Assembly: GCA_021838445.1 (NCBI GenBank)
Contig: JAKCDU010000015.1
Coordinates: 1 to 64,000, forward strand
DNA: 64,000 nt
Direction of reading: 5' to 3'
DNA from: Actinomycetes bacterium
GTDB taxonomy: Bacteria > Actinomycetota > Acidimicrobiia > Acidimicrobiales > Palsa-688
Part shown: positions 18,000 to 26,016 of the stretch, piece by piece
Layout: every line of letters starts with the position of its first letter
How positions within the stretch are numbered: the stretch's first letter is position 1
Notes under the pieces: generated by a model
The model's input: the letters and a program-made list of their open reading frames with translations, nothing else
Database searches by the model: none
Told to the model about the DNA's origin: nothing
Program-made: the position numbers and the translations under genes

Positions 18000-19499
18000 T
18001 CACGGAACCGAGACGGTACCGAAAGGATCGTCGAGGCCCAGCTTTCCGGGGTTCAGCACTCCGGCCGGGTCGAGTGCGACCTTGACCCGCTGCAGTACGT
18101 CGAGGGACCGTCCGAGGGCCGCCGGCAGGTAGCGGGCCCGGTTGAGGCCGACACCGTGATGGTGCGAAATGGATCCGCCGTGGGAACGCGTCACCTCGGT
18201 CACCGCGTCGAAGGCCTGCCGGTAGTAGGACTCGGCGGCCGGGCGGCCCGGATCGGGCGCTCGCCCGGCGAAGGTGAAGTACAGGCAGGCCCCGTCGGGG
18301 TAGGCGTGGGACTGATGGACCGACGCCGCCACGGTGCCGTCGACGCGGTGCAGGCGCTCGACGGCATCCCGGTGAATGGCCGCCAGCGCGCTCCACCGGG
18401 CCGCGACCTCCACCGTGTCCACGACCAGACCGGCGGCCACCAGGTCGGCGATGGGAGGGATGTGGTTGCGCCGCTCGAGCCAGGCTCCCGCCAGTTCAGG
18501 GTGGCGCCGGCGGGCTCCGGCGCGACCGGCCTCCTCGTCGACCACGGTCATCGTGGCATCGACGATCACGGGGTCGCCCTCATCCACGACGACGAGCAGG
18601 CAGCCGTCCCCCACATCGAAGTTGCGGGCCGACTCGCTGCGGTCGTAGAGGCGCAGCACGGCGGGGGTGGCGCCACGGCGGAGGACCCGCCGGCACACGT
18701 CGAGGCCGGCGTCGAAGCTGTCGAAGCTGAAGGCCGAGCGGCGCTCGGCGGCTGCCGTCGGGTGCACCCTCAGGGTGGCCGAGGTGATGACTCCGAGGGT
18801 TCCCTCGCTGCCCACGAACAGCTGGGTCAGGTCGGGCCCGGTGGCCGATCGGGGGGCTGTCCCACCGGTGCGCACCAGACCGGCTGCGGCCGTGGCCACC
18901 TCCAGCCCCACGACCATGTCCTCGATCTTGCCGTAGCGGGTGGAGTACTGGCCGGCGCTGCGGCAGGCCAGCCAGCCGCCGACGGTGGACAGGTCGAACG
19001 ACTGGGGCCAGTGCCCGAGGGTCAGGCCCGCGGCGCCGAGCCGGGCCTCGAGATCGGGCCCGAAGGTGCCGGCTCGGACCTCGACGAGCAGGTCGTCGGC
19101 GTCGATGCCGACCACCCCGTCGAGGCCGGTCAGGTCGAGCGACACCCCGCCGTGGACCGGGACGCTGCCGCCGCAGACGCCGCTGGCTCCGGCGAAGGGG
19201 GTGACGGCCACGCCCGAACGGCTGCAGAGGTCGACAACCTCGGCCACCTCGCCGGCCGAGCCGGGTCGGCAGACGGCGGCGGGCAGGGCCGGGGCGGTCC
19301 CGTCGTGGGCCCACACGGCCGACAGGGGCCACCAGTCCCGGCCGGCGTCGACCCGGTCGTCGTCGGTGACGCTGACCGACGCGCAGATGGCCTGCAGGCG
19401 GGCGACGAGATCGGGGTCGAGGTCGGGCCCGGGTCCGAAGCGGGCCGGGCGGCGGGCGGCCCCCGCGTCGAGGGGAGCCGGCCGCGGCGAACGTCTCAA
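18000..19499 (-). CDS. FAD-binding oxidase, alkyl-DHAP synthase-like
   Basis: A 499-residue flavoprotein of the vanillyl-alcohol-oxidase fold. The FAD domain shows PFAGASGVCGGSVP, STVGGWLACRSAGQYSTRYG and FVGSEGTLGVIT. The cap and C-terminal part carry HQSHAYPDGACLYFTF, the triple-His GGSISHHHGVGLNR and a closing LDPAGVLNPGKL. The STVGGWLA..Q.S..YG and HHHGVG elements are those of alkyldihydroxyacetonephosphate synthase, which forms ether lipids, though glycolate/lactate oxidases share the fold. TTG 19499 overlaps the glpD stop as TTGA, so the two are co-translated. Coupling with G3P dehydrogenase (a DHAP producer) supports the ether-lipid reading, but the acyl-DHAP partner is not seen here. 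Confidence 0.78.
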   Translation of the reverse strand: MRRSPRPAPLDAGAARRPARFGPGPDLDPDLVARLQAICASVSVTDDDRVDAGRDWWPLSAVWAHDGTAPALPAAVCRPGSAGEVAEVVDLCSRSGVAVTPFAGASGVCGGSVPVHGGVSLDLTGLDGVVGIDADDLLVEVRAGTFGPDLEARLGAAGLTLGHWPQSFDLSTVGGWLACRSAGQYSTRYGKIEDMVVGLEVATAAAGLVRTGGTAPRSATGPDLTQLFVGSEGTLGVITSATLRVHPTAAAERRSAFSFDSFDAGLDVCRRVLRRGATPAVLRLYDRSESARNFDVGDGCLLVVVDEGDPVIVDATMTVVDEEAGRAGARRRHPELAGAWLERRNHIPPIADLVAAGLVVDTVEVAARWSALAAIHRDAVERLHRVDGTVAASVHQSHAYPDGACLYFTFAGRAPDPGRPAAESYYRQAFDAVTEVTRSHGGSISHHHGVGLNRARYLPAALGRSLDVLQRVKVALDPAGVLNPGKLGLDDPFGTVSVP

Positions 19500-21223
19500 C
19501 GGACCGGGATGGTGTCGGTGGGGCTCTCGGCGGCGAGCTCGGCCCGGATCAAGGCTTCGAAGGCGGCCACCTGGGAGGCTCTCTGGTCGTCGCTGAGACC
19601 CAACTCGTCGCCGAGGAGATCGGCCACGCGGGGGGCGACCCGCAGGGCGGCGTCGCGGTGGAGGATGAGGGCCCGGGTGCGGCGAGCCAGTACGTCGGTG
19701 ACGGTGAGGGCCATCTCCGACCGGGCCGCCCACACCACCTCGGCGGTGATATACGGCAGCTGCGGGTCGAGCAGGGCGGTCAGGCCCGGGCGGGCGCGGC
19801 AGAGGTCCATCACGCTCGCCGTCTCGGAGCCGTAGCGGCCCCAGAGGTGGCGGAAGGTCGCCTGGTCGAGGCCCAACTGGGCCGCCCGGGCCTGCAGATC
19901 GCCGGGCGCACGGCCGCCGTCCTCGCCCCCGAGCAGGGTGAGGCGGCCCGTCCGCGACCGCGGCGCCCGGACGGGCCGGCCCGGGATGGAGCGCGACCAG
20001 CGGGGGGAGCGGAGCCCGACGACGGTGTCCACGGTGTCGGCGGCCATCTTGCGGTAGGTGGTCAGCTTCCCCCCGGTGACGGTCACCAGCTCGTCGGCGC
20101 CGACCGAGATGCGATGCCGGCGCGACAGGTCGGCGGTGCGGGCCCGTCGGGTGTCGCTCACGAGCGGTCGCAGGCCGGCCCAGGTGGCGGTCACGTCGTC
20201 GGGGACCAGGTCGGCGCCGGTCCAGGAGTTGACCGCGTCGAGCAGGTAGGCGACGTCCTCGGGTCGGCAGAGGGGCTCGTCGAGGGAACCTGTGTAGTCG
20301 GTGTCGGTCGTCCCGACATAGGTGTAGCGACGGGCCCCGCTCGGCCCGTCGGCCTCGTCGGCGGCCCAGGGCACCACGAATATCGAGCGACGGTCGCCCG
20401 GTACGGTCAGCACCACGGCCTGACTGCAGGGCAGGCGCTCGGAGGGAACGGTCAGGTGGATGCCCTTGGCCGGGCGGATGGACACCCCGTCGGCCCCGGA
20501 CGGGCCGAGTCGGCCGACCTCCTCGGCCCACACGCCCCCGGCGTTGACCACCGCCGCGGCCCGGACGGTGGAGCCGTCGGCCAGTCGTACCCCCCGCACC
20601 TTGCCCCCCTCGACCAGCAGCGAATCCACCGGTGCGTGGTTGGCGGCCGCGGCTCCGTAGCGGGCCGCGGTCCGGGCCAGGGCCAGGGTGAGGCGGGCGT
20701 CGTCGGCCTGGGCGTCCCAGTACACGAACGCCGCCACCAGTCGATCGGTGCGAAGAACCGGGAAGTGGGTCAGGGCCTCCCCGGCACCGACCCGGCGGTG
20801 GCGGTGACCGATGCGCAGACCGCCGGTCAGGTCGTAGAGCCACAACGCCGACGAGTAGGCCTTGGCCACGCTGCGGCTAACCACCCCGTCCCGGCCGAAC
20901 AGGGGGATCAGGAAGGGAAGGGGGTGCACCAGGTGGGGGGCGTTGCGCAGCAGGCGCTGGCGCTCGTGGAGGGCCTCGTAGACCAGGAGGTAGTCGTGCT
21001 GCTGCAGATAGCGCAGCCCACCGTGGACCAGCTTGGACGATTTGGACGAGGTGCCCTGGGCGAAATCTCCGGCCTCCACCAAAGCGGTGCGCAGGCCCCG
21101 GCTGGTCGCGTCGAGGGCCACCCCGCACCCGGTGACGCCGCCGCCCACTACCACCAAGTCGAATTCCTCGGCCCGCATCCGGGCCAGGGACGCCTCCCGG
21201 TCGAATGCGGCGACGGTCACCAC
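19496..21223 (-). CDS. glpD: aerobic glycerol-3-phosphate dehydrogenase
   Basis: A 575-residue FAD flavoprotein that oxidises glycerol-3-phosphate to DHAP at the membrane. The FAD dinucleotide motif VVVGGGVTGCGVALDA is at residue 23. TSSKSSKLVHGGLRYLQQ (near 59) is the classical GlpD signature. NAGGVWAEE and VTGGKLTTYRKMA (near 375) lie in the substrate domain, followed by the C-terminal helical DAO_C domain. GTG 21223 is the first of two adjacent GTGs. It heads the leftward glpD-AGPS-kinase operon and diverges from fur across 73 bases. Confidence 0.93.
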   Translation of the reverse strand: MVTVAAFDREASLARMRAEEFDLVVVGGGVTGCGVALDATSRGLRTALVEAGDFAQGTSSKSSKLVHGGLRYLQQHDYLLVYEALHERQRLLRNAPHLVHPLPFLIPLFGRDGVVSRSVAKAYSSALWLYDLTGGLRIGHRHRRVGAGEALTHFPVLRTDRLVAAFVYWDAQADDARLTLALARTAARYGAAAANHAPVDSLLVEGGKVRGVRLADGSTVRAAAVVNAGGVWAEEVGRLGPSGADGVSIRPAKGIHLTVPSERLPCSQAVVLTVPGDRRSIFVVPWAADEADGPSGARRYTYVGTTDTDYTGSLDEPLCRPEDVAYLLDAVNSWTGADLVPDDVTATWAGLRPLVSDTRRARTADLSRRHRISVGADELVTVTGGKLTTYRKMAADTVDTVVGLRSPRWSRSIPGRPVRAPRSRTGRLTLLGGEDGGRAPGDLQARAAQLGLDQATFRHLWGRYGSETASVMDLCRARPGLTALLDPQLPYITAEVVWAARSEMALTVTDVLARRTRALILHRDAALRVAPRVADLLGDELGLSDDQRASQVAAFEALIRAELAAESPTDTIPVR

Positions 21224-21246
21224 GACAAACTACCAAGAACCTCCCC

Positions 21247-21259
21247 AACAACGATTGTT
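21247..21259. promoter_or_regulatory. palindrome, candidate Fur/PerR box
   Basis: AACAACGATTGTT is a perfect inverted repeat (AACAA, spacer CGA, TTGTT) in the divergent glpD/fur gap. It is AT-rich in an otherwise GC-rich region and ends 37 bases before the fur ATG. Fur-family regulators commonly autoregulate through AT-rich dyads, so this is the leading operator candidate for the peroxide-response unit and possibly for glpD. Confidence 0.5.
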
Positions 21260-21296
21260 AGGTACTAAGCTTTGTTGTGTGAGGACCGCGGCAGAG

Positions 21297-21731
21297 ATGA
21301 CCGACCTGTTCCGTGCCCGCGGGCTCAAGGTCACACCTCAGCGGGAGTTGATCTTCGAGGTTCTCGCCGGAGCCGGGCACCACCCGAGCGCCGATGCTGT
21401 GTACGCCGAAGCGCGGAACCGGATGCCGACCATGTCGTTGCGCACGGTCTATCAGACGCTCAACGATCTGGTGGACATGGGCGAGCTGCAGACCCTCGAT
21501 CTCGGGACCGGATCGACCCGCTTCGATCCGAACACCGACGCCCATCATCACCTGGTCTGCAACGGCTGCGGGAAGGTCCGGGATCTCTACGCCGACTACA
21601 GCCACCTCCGCGTGCCCGAGGGCGCCGCCACGGGGTTTGCGGTGGGCGCCGCCGAGGTCGTGTTCCGGGGGCTGTGCGAAGACTGTAAGAACCATCTCAA
21701 CCCAAAGACAAGAGAGCAAGGAGCTGACTGA
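21297..21731 (+). CDS. Fur-family regulator (PerR-like)
   Basis: A 144-residue metal-responsive repressor. The winged helix contains TPQRELIFEVLA and SLRTVYQTLNDLVDMGEL. The metal region HHHLVCNGCGK and the C-terminal CEDCKN supply the two Cys pairs of the structural zinc site. PerR-like function is inferred because the next gene is rubrerythrin. ATG 21297 is chosen; an in-frame GTG at 21279 would add six residues and neither has a convincing Shine-Dalgarno. Its stop overlaps the rubrerythrin ATG (TGATG). Likely autoregulated through the palindrome at 21247-21259. Confidence 0.87.
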   Translation: MTDLFRARGLKVTPQRELIFEVLAGAGHHPSADAVYAEARNRMPTMSLRTVYQTLNDLVDMGELQTLDLGTGSTRFDPNTDAHHHLVCNGCGKVRDLYADYSHLRVPEGAATGFAVGAAEVVFRGLCEDCKNHLNPKTREQGAD

Positions 21732-22150
21732 TGCCCGATCTGAAGGACACCAAGACCCACGAGAACCTGAAGGAGGCGTTCGCCGGGGAGAGCCAGGCCA
21801 ACCGCCGTTACCTCTACTTCGCCCAGAAGGCCGATGTGGAGGGCTACCCGGACGTGGCCGCGCTGTTCCGGTCCGTCGCCGAAGGTGAGACCGGTCACGC
21901 CTTCGGGCACTTCGACTTCCTCGCCGAGGTCGGCGACCCGGTGACCGGGGTGGCCGTGGGCGACACCGAGGACAATCTGAAGTCGGCCATCGAAGGGGAG
22001 ACCTACGAGTACACCGAGATGTACCCCGGCTTCGCCAAGACGGCCCGGGAGGAGGGTTTCGACCAGATCGCCGAGTGGTTCGAGACCCTGGCCAAGGCCG
22101 AGAAGAGCCACGCCGGGCGCTTCACCAGCGGTCTGCAGTCCGTTTCCTGA
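21731..22150 (+). CDS. rubrerythrin (ferritin-like diiron domain only)
   Basis: A 139-residue diiron protein that reduces hydrogen peroxide. The four-helix bundle ligands are visible: [17 protein letters not shown] (first Glu, near 17), [11 protein letters not shown] (ExxH, near 52), [15 protein letters not shown] (near 91) and the final [14 protein letters not shown] (ExxH-type, near 120). The C-terminal rubredoxin domain of classical rubrerythrin is missing, so an external electron donor is needed; the Fe-S protein encoded next is a plausible route. Co-translated with fur. Confidence 0.92.
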   Translation: MPDLKDTKTHENLKEAFAGESQANRRYLYFAQKADVEGYPDVAALFRSVAEGETGHAFGHFDFLAEVGDPVTGVAVGDTEDNLKSAIEGETYEYTEMYPGFAKTAREEGFDQIAEWFETLAKAEKSHAGRFTSGLQSVS

Positions 22151-22186
22151 CCGGTAGCCGGCCGTAGTCGGCTGGCCGGGGAGGAT

Positions 22187-22240
22187 CCGGGTGGTGTGAC
22201 GAGTCCGTGCCACCCGGGTCCCCCCCTTTCTTTTTCTTCT
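22187..22240 (+). terminator. Rho-independent terminator after rubrerythrin
   Basis: CCGGGTGG (22187-22194) pairs with CCACCCGG (22210-22217), followed by C-rich sequence and the T-rich tract TTTCTTTTTCTTCTT ending at 22240. It would let the fur-rubrerythrin transcript end, or attenuate expression of the next two genes. Confidence 0.7.
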
Positions 22241-22253
22241 TGGAGATGAAGCG

Positions 22254-23558
22254 TTGACCACGTCATACGACCCCAGTCACCCGGCCTACTACGACGAGAA
22301 GGACCTGCGCGGCGAGCTGGAGAGGGTCTACGACCTGTGCCACGGGTGCCGCCTGTGCCTGTCGCTGTGCCCGTCCTTCCCGACCATGTTCAACCTGATC
22401 GACGCCCGCGACGGTGATGTTGCGGCGATGACCCCGGCCGAGCAGGACCAGGTGGTGGACGAGTGCTACCAGTGCAAGCTCTGCTACGTGAAATGCCCCT
22501 ACATCCCGCCCCACGAGTGGGAGCTGGACTTCCCCCGGCTGATGCTGCGGGCCGCCGCGGCCCGCCCCAAGACGCTGAAGGATCGCATCACCACCCAGGC
22601 CCTGGCCCGCACCGACCAGACCGGGAAGTTGGCCAGCGCGGTGGCTCCCCTGGCCAACAAGGCCCTGGGCCAGCCGGGTTCGCCGGCCCGGCGGCTGATG
22701 GACCGGTTGGTCGGCATCGCCTCGGAACGGATTCTGCCTCCCTACGCCCGGGTCCGGTTCAGCACCTGGTTCAAGAAGCGCCCGACGCCCCGTCTGGGCC
22801 GAAGCGAGCAGGGCCGGGTGGCGGTCTTCCCGACGTGCCTGGTCGAGTACCAGAACCCGGCCATCGGCCAGGATCTGGTCAAGGTCTACGAGCGCAACGG
22901 CGTGAGCTGCAGCCTGGCCGAGGGCGCCGGCTGTTGCGGGGCGCCGTGGCTGCACAGCGGCGAGTTCGACGCCTTCAAGAAGCAGGCCGCCAAGAACGTC
23001 GCCCGTCTGGCCGAAGAGGTCCGGGCCGGCCGGGACATCGTGGTGGCCCAGCCCACGTGCGGGTACGTGCTGAAGCGGGACTACCCCGAGTACCTGAAGA
23101 CCCCCGAAGCCGAACTGGTCGGTTCGCACACCTACGACGCGGCCGAGTACCTGTGGCGGCTGCACAAGGGCGAATCGACGTCGCTCGACACCGACTTCAA
23201 CGGGGAGGTACCGGCCACCACCGCGTACCACGTCCCCTGTCACCTCCAGGCGCAGAACATCGGCCTGCGCAGCCGGGACCTCATGAAACTCACCGGCACC
23301 AAGGTGACCGCCGTCCAGAAGTGCTCCGGCATCGACGGCACCTGGGGCCTGCGCTCGGAGAACTTCGAGCTGTCCCGAAGGGTCGCCCAGCCTCTGAAGG
23401 ACGGTCTGGAGAAGGCCGCCGCCGAGGTGGTGACCGGGGACTGCCAGTTGGCCAACGGGGCCATCGTCTTGGAGACCGGGGTGGTACCGGTGCACCCCCT
23501 GCAGTTCATGGCCCGGGCTTACGGGATCACCCCCGAGCCGGGCGAGGAGTCCCGATGA
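22254..23558 (+). CDS. heterodisulfide-reductase-like Fe-S oxidoreductase
   Basis: A 434-residue cytoplasmic electron carrier. It has two N-terminal 4Fe-4S motifs, [12 protein letters not shown] (near residue 29) and [12 protein letters not shown] (near 71), then two CCG-type domains with [15 protein letters not shown] and [15 protein letters not shown]. It resembles GlpC/HdrD proteins that pass electrons between quinones or flavins and redox partners. Start TTG 22254 follows TTGGAGATGAAGCG, a good Shine-Dalgarno. Its linkage to rubrerythrin and DUF3501 recurs in many bacteria, so a role in delivering electrons to rubrerythrin is likely but inferred. Its stop overlaps the DUF3501 start (ATGA). 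Confidence 0.88.
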   Translation: MTTSYDPSHPAYYDEKDLRGELERVYDLCHGCRLCLSLCPSFPTMFNLIDARDGDVAAMTPAEQDQVVDECYQCKLCYVKCPYIPPHEWELDFPRLMLRAAAARPKTLKDRITTQALARTDQTGKLASAVAPLANKALGQPGSPARRLMDRLVGIASERILPPYARVRFSTWFKKRPTPRLGRSEQGRVAVFPTCLVEYQNPAIGQDLVKVYERNGVSCSLAEGAGCCGAPWLHSGEFDAFKKQAAKNVARLAEEVRAGRDIVVAQPTCGYVLKRDYPEYLKTPEAELVGSHTYDAAEYLWRLHKGESTSLDTDFNGEVPATTAYHVPCHLQAQNIGLRSRDLMKLTGTKVTAVQKCSGIDGTWGLRSENFELSRRVAQPLKDGLEKAAAEVVTGDCQLANGAIVLETGVVPVHPLQFMARAYGITPEPGEESR

Positions 23559-24166
23559 CGGGGCGTCACCTGACCCTGGACGACATCGCCGATGCCCGGG
23601 CCTACGAGCGCCAGCGCAGCGAGTTCCGGGACCACATCATCGAGCTCAAGAAGAAGCGCCGGGTGGCGGTGGGCCCGGTGGTCAGCGTGGTGTTCGAGAA
23701 CCGCGAGACCATCCGCTTCCAGATCCAGGAGATGGCCCGGGCCGAGCGCCTCCTGTCCGACCAGGCCATCCAGACCGAGCTGGACACCTACAACCCCCTG
23801 ATCCCCGAACCGGGTGAGCTGTCGGCGACGTTGTACGTCGAGCTCACCAGCCGGGAGGAGATGGAGCACTGGCTGCCCCGCCTGGTCGGCATCGAGCAAG
23901 CCGTGCGGCTGGAAATCCACCCGGCCGGCAACGGAGCGGGGCCCACGGTCATCTCCTGCCTGGTGGACCCCGACCACGCCGCCCACCTGACCCGCGAGGA
24001 GGTCACCGCAGCCGTGCATTTCGTGCGCTTCGAGCTGTCCGCCGAGCAGGTCGTGCAGTTCCGCACCGGTCAGGTCGCGCTCGGAATCGATCATCCCGCC
24101 TACCGCGAGAGCACCGTGTTGGGCCAGGACACCAAGGACAGCCTGCTCGCCGACCTGGAGGGCTAG
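23555..24166 (+). CDS. DUF3501 family protein
   Basis: A 203-residue soluble protein of unknown biochemistry that habitually accompanies rubrerythrin and the HdrD-like Fe-S protein. It begins with LTLDDIADARAYERQRSEF and has a Lys/Arg-rich KKKRRVAVGP segment, FENRETIRFQIQEM, and a C-terminal beta-rich half. It has no Cys motif, signal peptide or membrane segment. Co-translated with the Fe-S gene through ATGA. A supporting role in peroxide detoxification is inferred from linkage only. Confidence 0.85.
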   Translation: MTGRHLTLDDIADARAYERQRSEFRDHIIELKKKRRVAVGPVVSVVFENRETIRFQIQEMARAERLLSDQAIQTELDTYNPLIPEPGELSATLYVELTSREEMEHWLPRLVGIEQAVRLEIHPAGNGAGPTVISCLVDPDHAAHLTREEVTAAVHFVRFELSAEQVVQFRTGQVALGIDHPAYRESTVLGQDTKDSLLADLEG

Positions 24167-24238
24167 ACAGGCGCCGAACCGTAGGCCAGACTGGGCCCGG
24201 ACCGACCACCGCCGCGCCGGGAGCCCAGCTGCTCCGGA

Positions 24239-24258
24239 ACCGGCGACCGGTCGCCGGT
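24239..24258. promoter_or_regulatory. perfect 20-bp palindrome upstream of whiB
   Basis: ACCGGCGACCGGTCGCCGGT is fully self-complementary and ends 19 bases before the whiB ATG at 24278. Its position fits an operator overlapping the promoter or leader of whiB. It could equally fold as a GC-rich hairpin in RNA. Confidence 0.55.
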
Positions 24259-24277
24259 GTAGAACGGAAATCGGACC

Positions 24278-24529
24278 ATGACCAACCCCAAGGACAGCCA
24301 GATGCCGGTGTGGCGCCAACGAGCGGCTTGCCGCGGCGTCGACCCGGACATCTTCTACCCCGTCTCCGACGAGGAGGCCGAGGACGCCAAATCCATCTGC
24401 CGGGGCTGTGCGGTGCAGGAGCTGTGCCTCGAGTGGGCCTTGTCCAACCGGGAGAAGGAAGGGGTCTGGGGCGGGGCGACCGAGCGTGAGAGGCGGCGGA
24501 TCATCCGGCGCCGGCGCCGGACCGCCTGA
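24278..24529 (+). CDS. WhiB-family redox-sensing transcription factor
   Basis: An 83-residue actinobacterial iron-sulfur regulator that binds sigma factor region 4. The four cluster ligands are Cys18, Cys41, Cys44 and Cys50 (C..CxxCx5C), followed by the turn GVWGG (near 63-67) and a basic tail ERRRIIRRRRR that contacts DNA. The leader is short and the ATG is clear. It stands alone downstream of a 20-bp palindrome. Length and layout resemble the WhiB1/WhiB2-like group; the subtype is not assigned. Confidence 0.93.
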   Translation: MTNPKDSQMPVWRQRAACRGVDPDIFYPVSDEEAEDAKSICRGCAVQELCLEWALSNREKEGVWGGATERERRRIIRRRRRTA

Positions 24530-24545
24530 TCGTCCATCCCACCCC

Positions 24546-25619
24546 GTGACCCAGACCCTCGATGACCTCGGTGGTTGGCGCGGCGTCCTGAGCCGGGTGG
24601 CCGCCCGGGAGGACCTGACCGCCTCCGAGTCGGCGTTGGTGCTCGGTGAGATCCTGGCCGGCAACGCCACCCCGGCCCAGATAGCCGCGGTGATGTTCGG
24701 ATTGCGCTGCAAGGGTGAGACGGTGGAGGAGATGACCGGGATGGTCTCGGCCATGCTCGCTGCCGCGGAGCGGGTGGACCTGCCCGCCGACCTGGCCGGG
24801 CGGGTCATCGACACGTGCGGGACCGGGGGCGACCGCAGCGGAACCATCAACGTGTCCACCATCGCCGCCCTGGTCGTGGCCGGGGCGGGGGTGCCGGTCT
24901 GCAAGCACGGGGGGCGGGCGGCCTCGTCGCAGGCCGGATCGGCCGACGTGCTCGAAGCGCTGGGCGTGGCCATCGAACTGGACCCCGAGGGGGTGGCCCG
25001 CTGCGTGACCGAGGCGGGTATCGGTTTCTGCTTCGCGCCGCGCTACCACCCGGCCATGCGTCACGCCATCCCCGTCCGGCGCGAGTTGGGAGTTCCTACG
25101 GCGTTCAACTTTCTCGGCCCACTGGCCAACCCGGCCCGGGTCCGCCGCCAGGTGGTCGGTGTCGGCGACCCGTCCATGGCGGCCCGGATGGTGGCCGTGC
25201 TGGCCGCCGGGGGTGCCTCCCGGGTGATGGTCGTCCACGGCGCCGGCGGCCTCGACGAGCTCTCCACCACCGGACCCTCGACGGTGCACGAGTACCGCGA
25301 CGGAGCCTTCGAGGAGCACACCGTGGACCCCGCGGAGCTGGGACTGGCGCCGGCCACGCTCGAGGACCTGCGGGGTGGGGATGCGGCTACCAACGCCGGG
25401 CTGGCCCGGCGGGTGCTCGAAGGCGAGAGCGGTCCCCGCCGGGACATCGTCGTGCTCAACGCGGCTGCCGGTCTGGTGGTGGGGGGGGCCAGCCCCGATC
25501 TGCGGTCGGGTATCGAGCTGGCCGGGGCGGTCATAGATGACGGCCGGGCGCGGTCGTGCCTGGAACGTTTGATCTCGTCGTCGCAGGCGGGCCGCGCCGC
25601 CCACCCCCCGGCCAGCTGA
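24546..25619 (+). CDS. trpD: anthranilate phosphoribosyltransferase
   Basis: Second step of tryptophan synthesis: anthranilate plus PRPP to phosphoribosylanthranilate. It has 357 residues. The PRPP loop DTCGTGGDRSGTINVSTIAA lies near 95, followed by KHGGRAASSQAGSADVLEALG, RHAIPVRRELGVPTAFNFLG and HGAGGLDE. GTG 24546 follows the whiB stop by 16 bases; the open frame upstream is whiB antisense-free shadow. No other trp genes are in the window. It converges on the lone RAM-domain gene. Confidence 0.93.
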   Translation: MTQTLDDLGGWRGVLSRVAAREDLTASESALVLGEILAGNATPAQIAAVMFGLRCKGETVEEMTGMVSAMLAAAERVDLPADLAGRVIDTCGTGGDRSGTINVSTIAALVVAGAGVPVCKHGGRAASSQAGSADVLEALGVAIELDPEGVARCVTEAGIGFCFAPRYHPAMRHAIPVRRELGVPTAFNFLGPLANPARVRRQVVGVGDPSMAARMVAVLAAGGASRVMVVHGAGGLDELSTTGPSTVHEYRDGAFEEHTVDPAELGLAPATLEDLRGGDAATNAGLARRVLEGESGPRRDIVVLNAAAGLVVGGASPDLRSGIELAGAVIDDGRARSCLERLISSSQAGRAAHPPAS

Positions 25620-25667
25620 TCCCGCTCGCGGGCTACGGCCGGGCCCGGGAGCTGGCCGAATGCCGGC

Positions 25668-25946
25668 TCAGTCGGAGCCGATCTCCCAGATGGCGTCGAG
25701 GTCCTTGCGGCTGTAGGCCTGAAAGGCGATGAGGGTGCGGGTGTCGACGACCCCTTCGAGCTGGGAGATACGACGGGTCACCACCTCGGCGAGCTCTTCG
25801 TGGTGGCGGACCCGGACCACCGCCACTATGTCGGCGTGGCCGGCCACGGAGTAGACCTCGCTGACCCCGTCGACGGCCGCCAGCTCGGCCGCCAGGTCGG
25901 CGACGCGCGCCGGATGGCCGTCGATCAACACGAAGGCGTGGACCAT
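25668..25946 (-). CDS. stand-alone Lrp/AsnC ligand-binding (RAM) domain protein
   Basis: A 92-residue protein consisting only of the alpha-beta RAM/ACT-like effector domain of Lrp/AsnC regulators. MVHAFVLIDGHPARVADLAAE opens it and VAGHADIVAVVRV carries the ligand-contact loop. There is no helix-turn-helix. The ATG at 25946 has an AGGAG five bases upstream. Such single-domain relatives are thought to sense amino acids or to modify full-length Lrp oligomers. Its convergent position next to trpD may be meaningful but is not evidence of function. Confidence 0.85.
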   Translation of the reverse strand: MVHAFVLIDGHPARVADLAAELAAVDGVSEVYSVAGHADIVAVVRVRHHEELAEVVTRRISQLEGVVDTRTLIAFQAYSRKDLDAIWEIGSD

Positions 25947-26016
25947 TCCTGCTCCTAACCCGAACCGGTCGGACTCCGGATCTCTGCCCAAGGTAGTGCG
26001 CCGGTAGCATCCGCCG

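Noticed and set aside
19500-20843. Upstream extension of the AGPS-like frame
   Set aside because: It overlaps glpD in another frame and lacks flavoprotein content; TTG 19499 coincides with the homologous start.
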